A DNA stretch of 48,166 bases from Synechocystis salina LEGE 00031. GTDB lineage: Bacteria; Cyanobacteriota; Cyanobacteriia; Cyanobacteriales; Microcystaceae. The position numbers were made by a program, and so were the translations under genes. The notes beneath the pieces are model-generated. The model was not told the origin of the DNA, made no database searches, and worked only from the letters and a program-made list of their open reading frames with translations. Positions 33,887 through 41,465 of this stretch are shown here, in pieces. The stretch spans positions 1 through 48,166 of the forward strand of contig NZ_JADEVV010000032.1 in the NCBI RefSeq assembly GCF_015207985.1. Direction: 5' to 3'. How positions within the stretch are numbered: the first letter of the stretch is position 1; each line of letters begins with the position of its first letter.

Positions 33887-34750
33887 CTAATCTTTTTGCA
33901 CTCTAGAGATTGCATAATTTTGAAACCATTGGGGAGTATCGGCCAGGGCCTGGCTCAGTTCGTGGTGAATCCTACCATTGGTAGCCAGGATACGGCCAGT
34001 TTTTAAATCAAGGGGAGAGCCATCATAGCTGGAAATCACGCCCCCAGCTTCTTGGACAATGACAATACCTGCGGTGATGTCCCAAGGATTAATGCCCCGT
34101 TCCCAATAGCCGTCCAGCCGACCACAGGCCACATCAGTTAAGTCGATCGCCGCTGAGCCACTGCGCCGCACCCCTTGGGTCAGATGGGTGAGATGGCAAA
34201 ATTCAGGATAGTTATTGTCTAAGGTTTTAACTCGGTCGTAGGCAAAGCCGGAAACCAAGAGGCTTTTGGCTAGGCTAGTGGTGGTTGAGACTTGGATGGA
34301 CTGGCGGTTTAATGTGGCCCCCAAACCCGTAGCTGCCCGAAATAATTCCTGGCGAAAGGGATTGTAAATTACCCCCACCGTTGGTATGCCCTGGACTAGT
34401 AAACCGATGGATACACAAGAAACGGGATAACTATGGGCAAAGTTAGTGGTGCCATCCAGGGGATCGATCGCCCAGCAAAAAGGATTATCCCCACTCCCCC
34501 ACTGTCCTGATTCTTCCGCCAAAATGCCGTGGTCTGGGCAGTGACGCTTAATTATGCCTAAAATTATTGCCTCGGCCTGGCGATCGGCTTCCGTGACTAA
34601 ATCCCCGGCCCGGCCTTTTTCCTCCACCTCTTGTACCTTGCCCCAAAGAGAAAAAATTTCTGCCCCCGCTGCCAGGGCCGCCTCCGTGCCGATTTCGAGC
34701 CAAGTTTGTAGATCGGAGGGTGAAAAAAGAGGTTTTGGGGCAAAAGTCAT
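33887..34750 (-). CDS. suhB: Inositol-monophosphatase family phosphatase
   Basis: Magnesium- and lithium-sensitive phosphatase family. The 287-residue protein from ATG 34750 contains GILAEESG (metal Glu), CWAIDPLDGTTNFAH (metal Asp residues and catalytic Thr), and the C-terminal WDITAGIVIVQEAGGVIS. A V-R-R-S-G-S-A-A-I-D-L motif is also present. Substrates in this family include inositol phosphate, histidinol phosphate and PAP; the sequence alone does not choose between them. PCC 6803 Sll1383 has been described as an IMPase. A TTG eight codons upstream is less likely as start. It lies 67 bases downstream of a ferredoxin gene. Confidence 0.88.
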   Translation of the reverse strand: MTFAPKPLFSPSDLQTWLEIGTEAALAAGAEIFSLWGKVQEVEEKGRAGDLVTEADRQAEAIILGIIKRHCPDHGILAEESGQWGSGDNPFCWAIDPLDGTTNFAHSYPVSCVSIGLLVQGIPTVGVIYNPFRQELFRAATGLGATLNRQSIQVSTTTSLAKSLLVSGFAYDRVKTLDNNYPEFCHLTHLTQGVRRSGSAAIDLTDVACGRLDGYWERGINPWDITAGIVIVQEAGGVISSYDGSPLDLKTGRILATNGRIHHELSQALADTPQWFQNYAISRVQKD

Positions 34751-34817
34751 CACAAAAGGTTCTAAATTTGGCAAACAATTGGGGTCGCAACCAGGAAAAT
34801 CGGGCTCTAGCTCCAGC

Positions 34818-35186
34818 CTAGTCCTCGTCTAAGGGCAAGCCTAGGCGGACTCGACCAGCCCCAAAGTAGCGGCCAAACTGTAACTCATATACTTCATCCT
34901 CATCCTGCGTTTCCACTTCGAGATCCGATTGGGCATAGCTAACACAGAGAAGGGCATAACCTTGCCGTTGTAACTCCGGGGACAGCCCCATGGCTTCCGG
35001 TTGGTGGATTTGTCCGGAAATGACCCGCACCGCACAGGCCGTACAAGCCCCATTACGACAGGAAAACGGCAATTCAAAACCTTGGTCTTCCGCCTGATGG
35101 AGGATGTAACGGTCGTCGGAGACAATTACGCTATAGTCTTTTTCATTTTGGCGATCGTGGATCAGAACTCGGTGGGAACGGGACAT
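34818..35186 (-). CDS. Plant-type [2Fe-2S] ferredoxin with short extensions
   Basis: The 122-residue protein from ATG 35186 is longer than PetF (about 97). The cluster loop FSCRNGACTACAVRVISG (C-x4-C-x2-C) and the fourth Cys in YALLCVSYAQSD are present. Besides the core there is a basic N-terminus (MSRSHRVLIHDRQ) and an acidic/Tyr C-terminus (VYELQFGRYFGAGRVRLGLPLDED). It is thus a low-abundance specialised ferredoxin and not the main photosynthetic one. It is probably sll1382 of PCC 6803. It precedes suhB on the same strand. Confidence 0.9.
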   Translation of the reverse strand: MSRSHRVLIHDRQNEKDYSVIVSDDRYILHQAEDQGFELPFSCRNGACTACAVRVISGQIHQPEAMGLSPELQRQGYALLCVSYAQSDLEVETQDEDEVYELQFGRYFGAGRVRLGLPLDED

Positions 35187-35257
35187 TATGGGCTGGTTTG
35201 AATCCAAATTAGGTTTGTGTCTTCCGCTATTGTATAATCATTTCTTGTGACCATATT

Positions 35258-35344
35258 GGAGAGGTGGCCGAGCGGTTGAAGGCGCAGCACTGGAAATGCT
35301 GTTTGGGGGTAACTTCAACGAGGGTTCGAATCCCTCCCTCTCCG
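35258..35344 (+). tRNA. tRNA-Ser (anticodon GGA)
   Basis: A complete 87-base class II tRNA: acceptor GGAGAGG/CCTCTCC with discriminator G, D-arm GGCCGAGCGGTTGAAGGC, anticodon stem GCACT/AATGC area with anticodon GGA, a long variable arm (TTTGGGGGTAACTTCAAC) and T-loop GGTTCGAATCC. It decodes UCU/UCC. CCA is not encoded. Confidence 0.97.
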
Positions 35345-35510
35345 TGAAAAACAACCAAAGCCAGATGGGGAAATGCAGTTGAAGTGCCGCTACCTTGTCT
35401 GGTTTTGTTGTTTAAGCATTTGGGCGGCAACCGCAGACTGAAGAACATTGCTCCGGGGTAAGTCAGCCCCAACCCTAGGCTAAGGCGACGGAAAGTGTGA
35501 TAGGTTAGGA

Positions 35511-35608
35511 ATGGCTCGGACTCATGCGATTACAACGCCCAAATCTTGTCAGGACCGGAAGGTAGCAGCAATACGGGATGCTTGTGGTAGGCGTGAAATC
35601 CGGGCCCT
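35511..35608 (+). ncRNA. ffs: Signal recognition particle RNA (4.5S/scRNA)
   Basis: The SRP apical signature is present: TGTCAGGACCGGAAGGTAGC with the GGAA tetraloop and the asymmetric internal loop, followed by AGCA. Outer strands pair fully: GGCTCGGA (35513-35520) with TCCGGGCC (35599-35606), and ACGCC with GGCGT near 35535 and 35590. A CTTTT run follows after 35608 (35612-35616). With Ffh, the RNA targets nascent membrane proteins. Ends are estimated from the terminal helix. An ATG inside the RNA (35511) is in frame with the next gene, so gene finders tend to extend that ORF over it. Confidence 0.93.
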
Positions 35609-35639
35609 CGGCTTTTCTGGGGAAGATGCAAACAGATTT

Positions 35640-36443
35640 ATGACGGGCGAGCAGCAGTTCACATTACCGGCATCCCCCACGGGGCAATTCATTTGCCAAC
35701 AGGATTTAAACCTCTACGACGGTCCCGATCGCCAAGAATTATCCACCCAAGCAAAGCAAGGGAGATATTTGCGTTTAACAGGGAAGATTGAACAGTCAGC
35801 AGTGTTGGTGGAACAGGCGGAAGATGGTTACCGGGGTTGGCTAGCAGAGGACGATTTACGGAGTTTGACCCCGGCCTTTAGTGTTTATCAGGCCGTAACA
35901 GCAACCAGAGCCGACATTGAACAGCTCATTCCCCAGGTAATTGATTATTTGTTGGCAGCGAAGCAAAGGCAAAATTATTATCTTTGGGGAGGTAACGTTG
36001 GCCCCAACTATGACTGTTCCGGTTTAATGCAAGCCGCTTTTGCTAGTCAGGGTATTTGGTTGCCCAGGGATTCCTATCAACAAGCTGCCTTTTGCCAAAC
36101 AATTGTTGATGTGCGCCCCCAACGGCGATCGGATAGTTTGGATGCTGAAAAGGTAGCGGCGATCGCCAGAGAATTTTTACCGGGGGATTTAATCTTTTTT
36201 GGCAATCAACGGGTGGATCATGTGGGGATGTATCTGGGGGAAGGAAAATATATCCACAGTTCCGGCCAAACCCATGGCCGCAACGGTATTGGCATGGATT
36301 CCCTGACGAATTTAACCGACCCTATTAGCCATAAATATTTTCAAAAATGGTGGTTCGGCGGCCGGGTGGTGAAAAGTTTTAATCCTGTTGAAGATTATTT
36401 GGCTAACACAGACATTGCGGTTGATACTAGGTTACTGAAGTGA
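35640..36443 (+). CDS. NlpC/P60 gamma-D-glutamyl-diamino-acid endopeptidase with N-terminal SH3b domain
   Basis: The start is taken as ATG 35640 (MTGEQQFTLPAS), 267 residues, because the 43 upstream codons in frame translate the SRP RNA. Residues 10-80 form an SH3b-like domain (LNLYDGPDRQELSTQAKQG and the Trp in YRGWLAEDD). Residues 95-245 are NlpC/P60 with catalytic Cys126 in YDCSGLMQAAF, first His in VDHVGMYLGEG (about 194) and second His about 206 (YIHSSG). This is the architecture of cyanobacterial cell-wall-recycling endopeptidases that cut L-Ala-D-Glu-diaminopimelate peptides in the cytoplasm, consistent with the lack of a signal peptide. Confidence 0.9.
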   Translation: MTGEQQFTLPASPTGQFICQQDLNLYDGPDRQELSTQAKQGRYLRLTGKIEQSAVLVEQAEDGYRGWLAEDDLRSLTPAFSVYQAVTATRADIEQLIPQVIDYLLAAKQRQNYYLWGGNVGPNYDCSGLMQAAFASQGIWLPRDSYQQAAFCQTIVDVRPQRRSDSLDAEKVAAIAREFLPGDLIFFGNQRVDHVGMYLGEGKYIHSSGQTHGRNGIGMDSLTNLTDPISHKYFQKWWFGGRVVKSFNPVEDYLANTDIAVDTRLLK

Positions 36444-36507
36444 GTTTTATCAATATATGTACTATTTTCAGGGGGATAAATCTTTAAATTGGCAATTGCG
36501 GGGGACA

Positions 36508-38583
36508 TTAACCTCCTGCCGCAAAGGCCGGGCCTTCATAGGCGAAAGGATAATGGCCAGCAACTATCGAAGCGGATTCTGCAGGGCCCGCAAATAGGTA
36601 TGTACCGGAAAGCTCATTGTTTTGGAAGCGGTTGAAATTGGTCATACCACCACCTACGCCTCCAAAATAGGTGTAAAAGGCAATTCCTTCTTCAACAAAA
36701 TTGGGATAGTTTTGACGAATGGAAACAGCTTCTTCTGTGCCACTGAAAAGGTAGGTTCCTTCCCGACCAGGACTGGTATTACGGAAACGGTAGAGAGGTT
36801 GCAGTAATGGATCGGTCTGACTGGTCGCAACTTGGAAAGCAAGTCCCTCTTCAACGAAATTGCGATAGTTTTGGCGAATAGAAACGGCTTCCTGCTCCCC
36901 GACATAAAGATAGGTTCCAGGCCTATCAGTGTTTTGAAAACGAATTAGGGTGGTTGTTAATTTGTCCCGAAGCCCATTGTCTGGCCCAATATAGGTTTGA
37001 TAGATTTCCCAGTCGTTACCGTCGTAACCAGTCCAAGCAACAATCTCATCGGATACCTGGGGATAGCGATCATCACGGTTATTATTGGTTACCTGACGGG
37101 TGCTATTACCGTCATAGTACATAATCTCGTAATCAATGCCATCCCAACGTTCCCAAACCACCTTGTTCCCGAATAACTTGGGATTTGAGTCGAATTCTCC
37201 ACCGAGTTTAGTATTCGACAGATTAATCACCGTTGTACCATCATAAAACATGATTGTAGTGGCGACATCTTCATTTGAACCTTCCTGCCAAACTGTGTTA
37301 CGGCCTGATACTTGTAAGTCTCGAATAGGTGAAGCACTAGAAATTTGAGTTGTTTGACTTGTGTTTATATCATAAATATGAACTCCAGAAAATCCATTAT
37401 TTTCATCAAAACTGCTAATACCCCAGCCAAGTTCGTTATAACTCAAGGTTGTCCAAGCTATAATTTGTTCCGATGCCACAGGGGAACTATTGAAGAAAGG
37501 ACTATTAGTTAGTTGTACAGTACGTTCTCCGTTGTACCAGTAAATTTGGGCGTGGTGAATTTGAGGATTATCACCCAACCAATACCAATTACCACTTGAC
37601 CAAACAATGTTGCTGCCATATATGCGTGGGCTGTGGTTAAAAAAGCTACGGGATTCTGGAAGGTCACTTAAGGCAATTGTTGTAAGGCCATCATAGAAAA
37701 AGATGTGAGCATCTTCTCCCTGGCCATTTTGCCAAACAACTTTTCCATCATAGACTTGGGGATTATTACCACCTACGTAATGACTCGGTAATAACTGAGG
37801 CGTATGCCAGCCAGTCTTATAAAGACTAATTCCATTGCCAAGATAACCATGATCCCAAACTACACTGTCACCATTTATTTGTGGATTACCTCCATAAAAA
37901 TCAAGTGATCGAGGTATAAAGCTATCGAATAAATAAATGCCATGGTCGCTTTCCCAAGTAATTTTGTTGCCGGAAACCTTTAGTTTGTCACCATTGTTAT
38001 CGGTGTCATTGGAATATCGGCCAGAAGCCAATGGGTCAAATAGGGAATTAACACCATCGTCAAAATTATTATTTGTAATTTGAACAATATTAAAACCACT
38101 CTGCTCGATCACCGTTGGTTGACCGTCAAGAGTTACCATTGCCCAGTCATTTTCCGACTGCAAGCGCAGAATATCTAAGTCAGAGAGGGGTTGCCCCATC
38201 ACCACCGCCGCAAAATATTCCCCCTCATCCCCCGGAGTGTCCTCATGATTTAACTGACTGTCCAGATAGTGACCATACTCCTCCAGAAAAACCTGGGTAA
38301 GGGTGAACACATTGCCCTGGGCTAATAATTCTTCGGATAGATATAAGGTATTAGCGCTGGCCGCAAATGCCCCCTGGGCATCGTTGATCTGAGCCGCTGG
38401 CACAAATCTTAACGTTGGTAAAGAGAGGAACTGTCCCAATTTCCACCCGTCAAGAAGACGGTCAAAAGAAACTTGATCACCAAAAACTTCCTGCAGTAGA
38501 ACCTCGCTATTGCCAAGGGAAGCAAAGGACTGTAGGTAGTTTAAAGCTGAGGTTAGGATTGGTTGCCAATTACTGATAGCCAT
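36508..38583 (-). CDS. Large secreted-type protein: zincin-like N-domain, beta-propeller repeats, C-terminal repeats
   Basis: The 691-residue protein has three parts. Residues 1-150 match an N-terminal domain common to cyanobacterial hemolysin-type proteins, with a zincin-like helix TQVFLEEYGHYLD and downstream DEGEYFAAVV. The first metal His of HExxH is replaced by Glu (EEYGH), so activity is doubtful. Residues about 190-540 contain eight repeats of the form (N)PQI.G..VVW.......I..YDG, typical of a TolB-like beta-propeller. Residues about 545-691 hold three repeats of about 45-55 residues (RFQNTDRPGTYLYVG ... NFVEEGLAF). No signal peptide is visible; type I secretion is possible. A surface or matrix role is likely. 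It is probably sll1380 of PCC 6803, where the function is unknown. Confidence 0.75.
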   Translation of the reverse strand: MAISNWQPILTSALNYLQSFASLGNSEVLLQEVFGDQVSFDRLLDGWKLGQFLSLPTLRFVPAAQINDAQGAFAASANTLYLSEELLAQGNVFTLTQVFLEEYGHYLDSQLNHEDTPGDEGEYFAAVVMGQPLSDLDILRLQSENDWAMVTLDGQPTVIEQSGFNIVQITNNNFDDGVNSLFDPLASGRYSNDTDNNGDKLKVSGNKITWESDHGIYLFDSFIPRSLDFYGGNPQINGDSVVWDHGYLGNGISLYKTGWHTPQLLPSHYVGGNNPQVYDGKVVWQNGQGEDAHIFFYDGLTTIALSDLPESRSFFNHSPRIYGSNIVWSSGNWYWLGDNPQIHHAQIYWYNGERTVQLTNSPFFNSSPVASEQIIAWTTLSYNELGWGISSFDENNGFSGVHIYDINTSQTTQISSASPIRDLQVSGRNTVWQEGSNEDVATTIMFYDGTTVINLSNTKLGGEFDSNPKLFGNKVVWERWDGIDYEIMYYDGNSTRQVTNNNRDDRYPQVSDEIVAWTGYDGNDWEIYQTYIGPDNGLRDKLTTTLIRFQNTDRPGTYLYVGEQEAVSIRQNYRNFVEEGLAFQVATSQTDPLLQPLYRFRNTSPGREGTYLFSGTEEAVSIRQNYPNFVEEGIAFYTYFGGVGGGMTNFNRFQNNELSGTYLFAGPAESASIVAGHYPFAYEGPAFAAGG

Positions 38584-38862
38584 AAGAGCAAAGTTCCCTT
38601 ACTGAAAAGTATGGAATTAATCGTTTCCCAAGTATTGGTGTTAGGTTAACCAGCCGTTCCTCAAGAGAGACTTATACTCTTCCACAATCTCCAAGGTCAA
38701 AATGGGGCAAACTGGGCATCTATAAAGACTCCCATACCCATAGCTTATGTTAATCCGTAGCAAAAAAAATTGGCAGTCAAAATTAATATTTTGTAAAATT
38801 TACGTAGGAAAAATGGATTGATAAGCTAAATTTCACTGTTTAACTCTATGAATAGAGAGCGA

Positions 38863-39276
38863 TTATGAGATAATTGTTTCGGGATTTTTAATTCTCTGTT
38901 CCAGTTCATCAATGGTTTTCAGTAGCAACCTTTTAGCTTGTAATTTCCAGCCCCACTGTTGAATTTTGATTGCTATGGGTAAGGCGATCGCCGGAGCCAG
39001 AAAATCCAAGGGTTGTTGCAAGGAAATACCGAACAGTAAGCCCAAGCCCGCAATGCCCCAAAAAGGTAGGGCCGCTGTTTGGCGGTTATCCTCCACTAAA
39101 CGGGGCAAAAACCCCTGGGGCATAATGGCCAGCACCTCTGCTTTTAACTCCTGTTGTTGTTTGTAGTTAAGGGACAAAGCCATTTTGCGACGGATTTTTT
39201 CGATTTTGCGGGCTTCACTGCTATATTCCGTCAGTTCGTCCTCCGCCATCCGCACATAGGTTTCTAAATTTGCCAT
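38863..39276 (-). CDS. Small membrane protein with two central hydrophobic segments, unknown function
   Basis: The 137-residue protein begins with a charged helical region (residues 1-60: EDELTEYSSEARKIEKIRRKMALSLNYKQQQ). It then has a hydrophobic pair at about 70-86 (LPFWGIAGLGLLFGISL) and 89-104 (LDFLAPAIALPIAIKI), and ends in a basic amphipathic tail (LQAKRLLLKTIDELEQRI). It is probably a cytoplasmic-membrane or thylakoid hairpin protein. I recognise no domain. It is leftward, downstream of the exported GUN4-domain gene by 60 bases, and could be co-transcribed with it. Confidence 0.62.
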   Translation of the reverse strand: MANLETYVRMAEDELTEYSSEARKIEKIRRKMALSLNYKQQQELKAEVLAIMPQGFLPRLVEDNRQTAALPFWGIAGLGLLFGISLQQPLDFLAPAIALPIAIKIQQWGWKLQAKRLLLKTIDELEQRIKNPETIIS

Positions 39277-39336
39277 GGGCTTACCTGTTACCTTGCTGAA
39301 TTAATTGCTCAAGATTCTTCTGCAGAGAGATTTTCC

Positions 39337-39981
39337 CTAGGAGCCAAAGGGAGTAAAGCGCACTGGAGCAGTGGGTAGCTGTCCCGATTGACAGGACTGG
39401 AATCTACCCATAAGGGCAGTGTATTCTAAACGGCCACCATTAATTTGGTACTCATCCCTGGGGCTGGGCAGATGACCCACCGGAGCGTTGATGGTAAAGT
39501 CCAAATTTTTCTTAAAAATGACCCATTGATTATCCTTACGCCAGCCGATGCGATCGCCAAATTGATCATAGGACTCCGGTGACATCAATCTACCAGGGCG
39601 ATTTCCCGTGGCCAAAAACGCTTCCAATTGGGGGGTGAAGCCAAAACGATTCTTGGAATGTTCCAACCACAACTGGTCAATGGTTTTCAAGTCTTGGCAG
39701 GGAATTTGCTCAATGGTGTCGGTGGTTAACCAACCCTGCAGAGTGCGATTAGCGGCGCTCAACAGCAGACGGCGGGTAATTTCATTGGCCTGGTTAAACT
39801 GCTGGGCCCCTAAGGCCGTTTCCAGAGGCTGAAAATTTAGTTCCACCTTGGGAATTGGGGTGGCAGTGTTATTTTGGGGAGCCGGGGGCATGAACTGGGC
39901 CCTAACCAATGGGGCCGTTGTCACCAAGCTTCCTAATAGAACTGTCGCGGCAAGTTTCAGCAAATGGGTTGCAGTGGTCAT
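39337..39981 (-). CDS. GUN4-domain protein with N-terminal signal peptide
   Basis: The 214-residue protein starts at ATG 39981 (a TTG two codons upstream is less likely). Residues 1-29 form a signal-like segment (LLKLAATVLLGSLVTTAPLVRA) with an A-x-A-type cleavage site around 28-29. Residues 50-155 match the GUN4 fold: F-x-x-A-N-E-x-T-R-R-L-L-L, QGWLTTDTIEQIPCQDLKTIDQLWLEHSKNRFGFTPQLEAF and FGDRIGWRKDNQW. GUN4 binds porphyrins and activates Mg-chelatase in the cytoplasm or stroma. PCC 6803 has a separate canonical Gun4 (sll0558). An exported paralogue probably has another role, perhaps periplasmic or lumenal tetrapyrrole binding. It ends just before a small membrane-protein gene. Confidence 0.82.
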   Translation of the reverse strand: MTTATHLLKLAATVLLGSLVTTAPLVRAQFMPPAPQNNTATPIPKVELNFQPLETALGAQQFNQANEITRRLLLSAANRTLQGWLTTDTIEQIPCQDLKTIDQLWLEHSKNRFGFTPQLEAFLATGNRPGRLMSPESYDQFGDRIGWRKDNQWVIFKKNLDFTINAPVGHLPSPRDEYQINGGRLEYTALMGRFQSCQSGQLPTAPVRFTPFGS

Positions 39982-40169
39982 ATTCAAAGGCAGTCAAATT
40001 AGGGCAAAAGCTAAACAGCGTCGGCGCATTTCAGAATACCACGGACTTTTAGCTAAATACATGGGAACGTTCCCCCCTAGTGTAGCGGGGAAAAGACTTG
40101 CGTTAACTGGCGATCGCCGCCAAGATGGATCGCTGGGTAGCAGTGCCTGCCCCATATCCATTTAAGGCA

Positions 40170-41168
40170 ATGACCATGGTGGCCAGTTGGACTCGAAACC
40201 ACATTTTAGACCTAACCGATTGGCGGGGCGAAGAATTAGATATTGTGCTACAGACCGCCACCACTTTCCAGCAAGTATTAAAAGGACAAACCAAAAAAGT
40301 ACCAGCCCTTCAGGGGCAGGTGGTCACTAACCTTTTTTTTGAGCCATCCACCCGCACCCGCAGTAGCTTTGAGCTGGCCGCCAAACGCCTCTCCGCCGAT
40401 GTAATGAATTTTGCCCCCGGCAGTTCCTCCCTCACCAAAGGGGAGACCATTTTAGACACCGCCAAAACCTACCTTGCCATGGGGTCTGATATTTTTGTTA
40501 TCCGCCACCAACAGGCAGGGGTGCCCCATTTTATTGCTTCCCAAATGGACCGGCTCCAAACCGGTGTCAAGGTACTCAATGCCGGGGATGGACAACATGA
40601 GCACCCTTCCCAGGGGTTGCTAGACTTATTTACCATTTGCTCCCAATTTGCGCCGGACAATCCTGCCATTCAATGCCTGCAGGGAAAAAAGATTGCTGTG
40701 GTGGGGGACATCTTGCATTCCCGGGTGGCTCGTTCTAACCTGTGGAGCTTGACCACCGCTGGGGCCGACGTGCATTTAGCGGGACCTCCCACCCTATTGC
40801 CGAAGGAATTTCAACAATTAACCCTAGCGCCAGGATCGGGGAAACTCCATTGCCACTGGCAATTACAGCCAGCCTTGGAAGGGGCGGATATGGTTATGAC
40901 TCTGCGGTTGCAAAAAGAACGAATGACGGCTCATCTTTTGCCCAGTTTGCGGGAATATCACCATTATTTCGGTATTACCCACAATCGCCTGAAGGTGTGT
41001 CAACCGGGGGTGAAAGTGTTGCATCCGGGGCCCGTAAACCGGGGAGTAGAAATTAGTTCAGAATTGATGGATGACCCGGAAATTAGCCTAATTCAGGACC
41101 AGGTTACCAGTGGGGTGGCAATCCGCATGGCCCTGCTCTATTTGCTAGGCACTGTTCAGGAAGGATAG
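40170..41168 (+). CDS. pyrB: Aspartate carbamoyltransferase catalytic subunit
   Basis: Catalyses condensation of carbamoyl phosphate and aspartate in pyrimidine synthesis. The 332-residue form starting [18 protein letters not shown] at ATG 40170 has AAGG six bases upstream; an ATG 15 codons earlier is possible but lacks this. The carbamoyl-phosphate loop [13 protein letters not shown] (about 50-62) is intact, as is [14 protein letters not shown] (about 137-150) with the catalytic His. Later features are [21 protein letters not shown] and the C-terminal [12 protein letters not shown]. It is probably slr1476 of PCC 6803. It stands without a regulatory-subunit gene, as in most bacteria. Confidence 0.95.
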   Translation: MTMVASWTRNHILDLTDWRGEELDIVLQTATTFQQVLKGQTKKVPALQGQVVTNLFFEPSTRTRSSFELAAKRLSADVMNFAPGSSSLTKGETILDTAKTYLAMGSDIFVIRHQQAGVPHFIASQMDRLQTGVKVLNAGDGQHEHPSQGLLDLFTICSQFAPDNPAIQCLQGKKIAVVGDILHSRVARSNLWSLTTAGADVHLAGPPTLLPKEFQQLTLAPGSGKLHCHWQLQPALEGADMVMTLRLQKERMTAHLLPSLREYHHYFGITHNRLKVCQPGVKVLHPGPVNRGVEISSELMDDPEISLIQDQVTSGVAIRMALLYLLGTVQEG

Positions 41169-41210
41169 AGCAAGGGTAAATTCTAGCCTTAGATTGCTCA
41201 ACACCGCTCA

Positions 41211-41440
41211 CTAATGATGGTTAAAATATCGCTCCAGAAAATCTAAGGCATGGTTTTTTAAATCGTAATATTCTTAAGTTTCTGGCATGGCATGGCGATC
41301 GCGGGGATGGGGAAAAGGCACCTTTAAAATTTCACCAATGGTGGCATTGGGACCATTAGTCATTAATACAATGCGATCGGCCATATAAATTGCCTCATCT
41401 ACATCATGGGTAATCATCATCACTGCCTGGCGATCGCCTT
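41211..41440 (-). pseudogene. Remnant of an NrtC/NrtD/CmpD-type ABC ATPase (C-terminal part)
   Basis: The minus-strand frame from about 41440 reads KGDRQAVMMITHDVDEA, then IYMADRIVLMTNGPNATIG and EILKVPFPHPRDRHAMPET. It meets TAA at 41274-41276 and continues as EYYDLKNHALDFLERYFNHH to a TAG at 41211. The ITHDVDEA switch region and LMTNGP are the nitrate/bicarbonate-type ABC signature. Everything before the switch His (Walker A, signature, Walker B) is missing and a nonsense codon interrupts the rest, so this is a decayed fragment. It lies 25 bases from the stop of the cNMP-binding gene. Confidence 0.85.
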
Positions 41441-41465
41441 TAATTCCGAATATTCCTCAGGGAGA

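Noticed and set aside
35227-35472. 81-residue minus-strand ORF
   Set aside because: It runs antisense through tRNA-Ser(GGA) and has no coding features.
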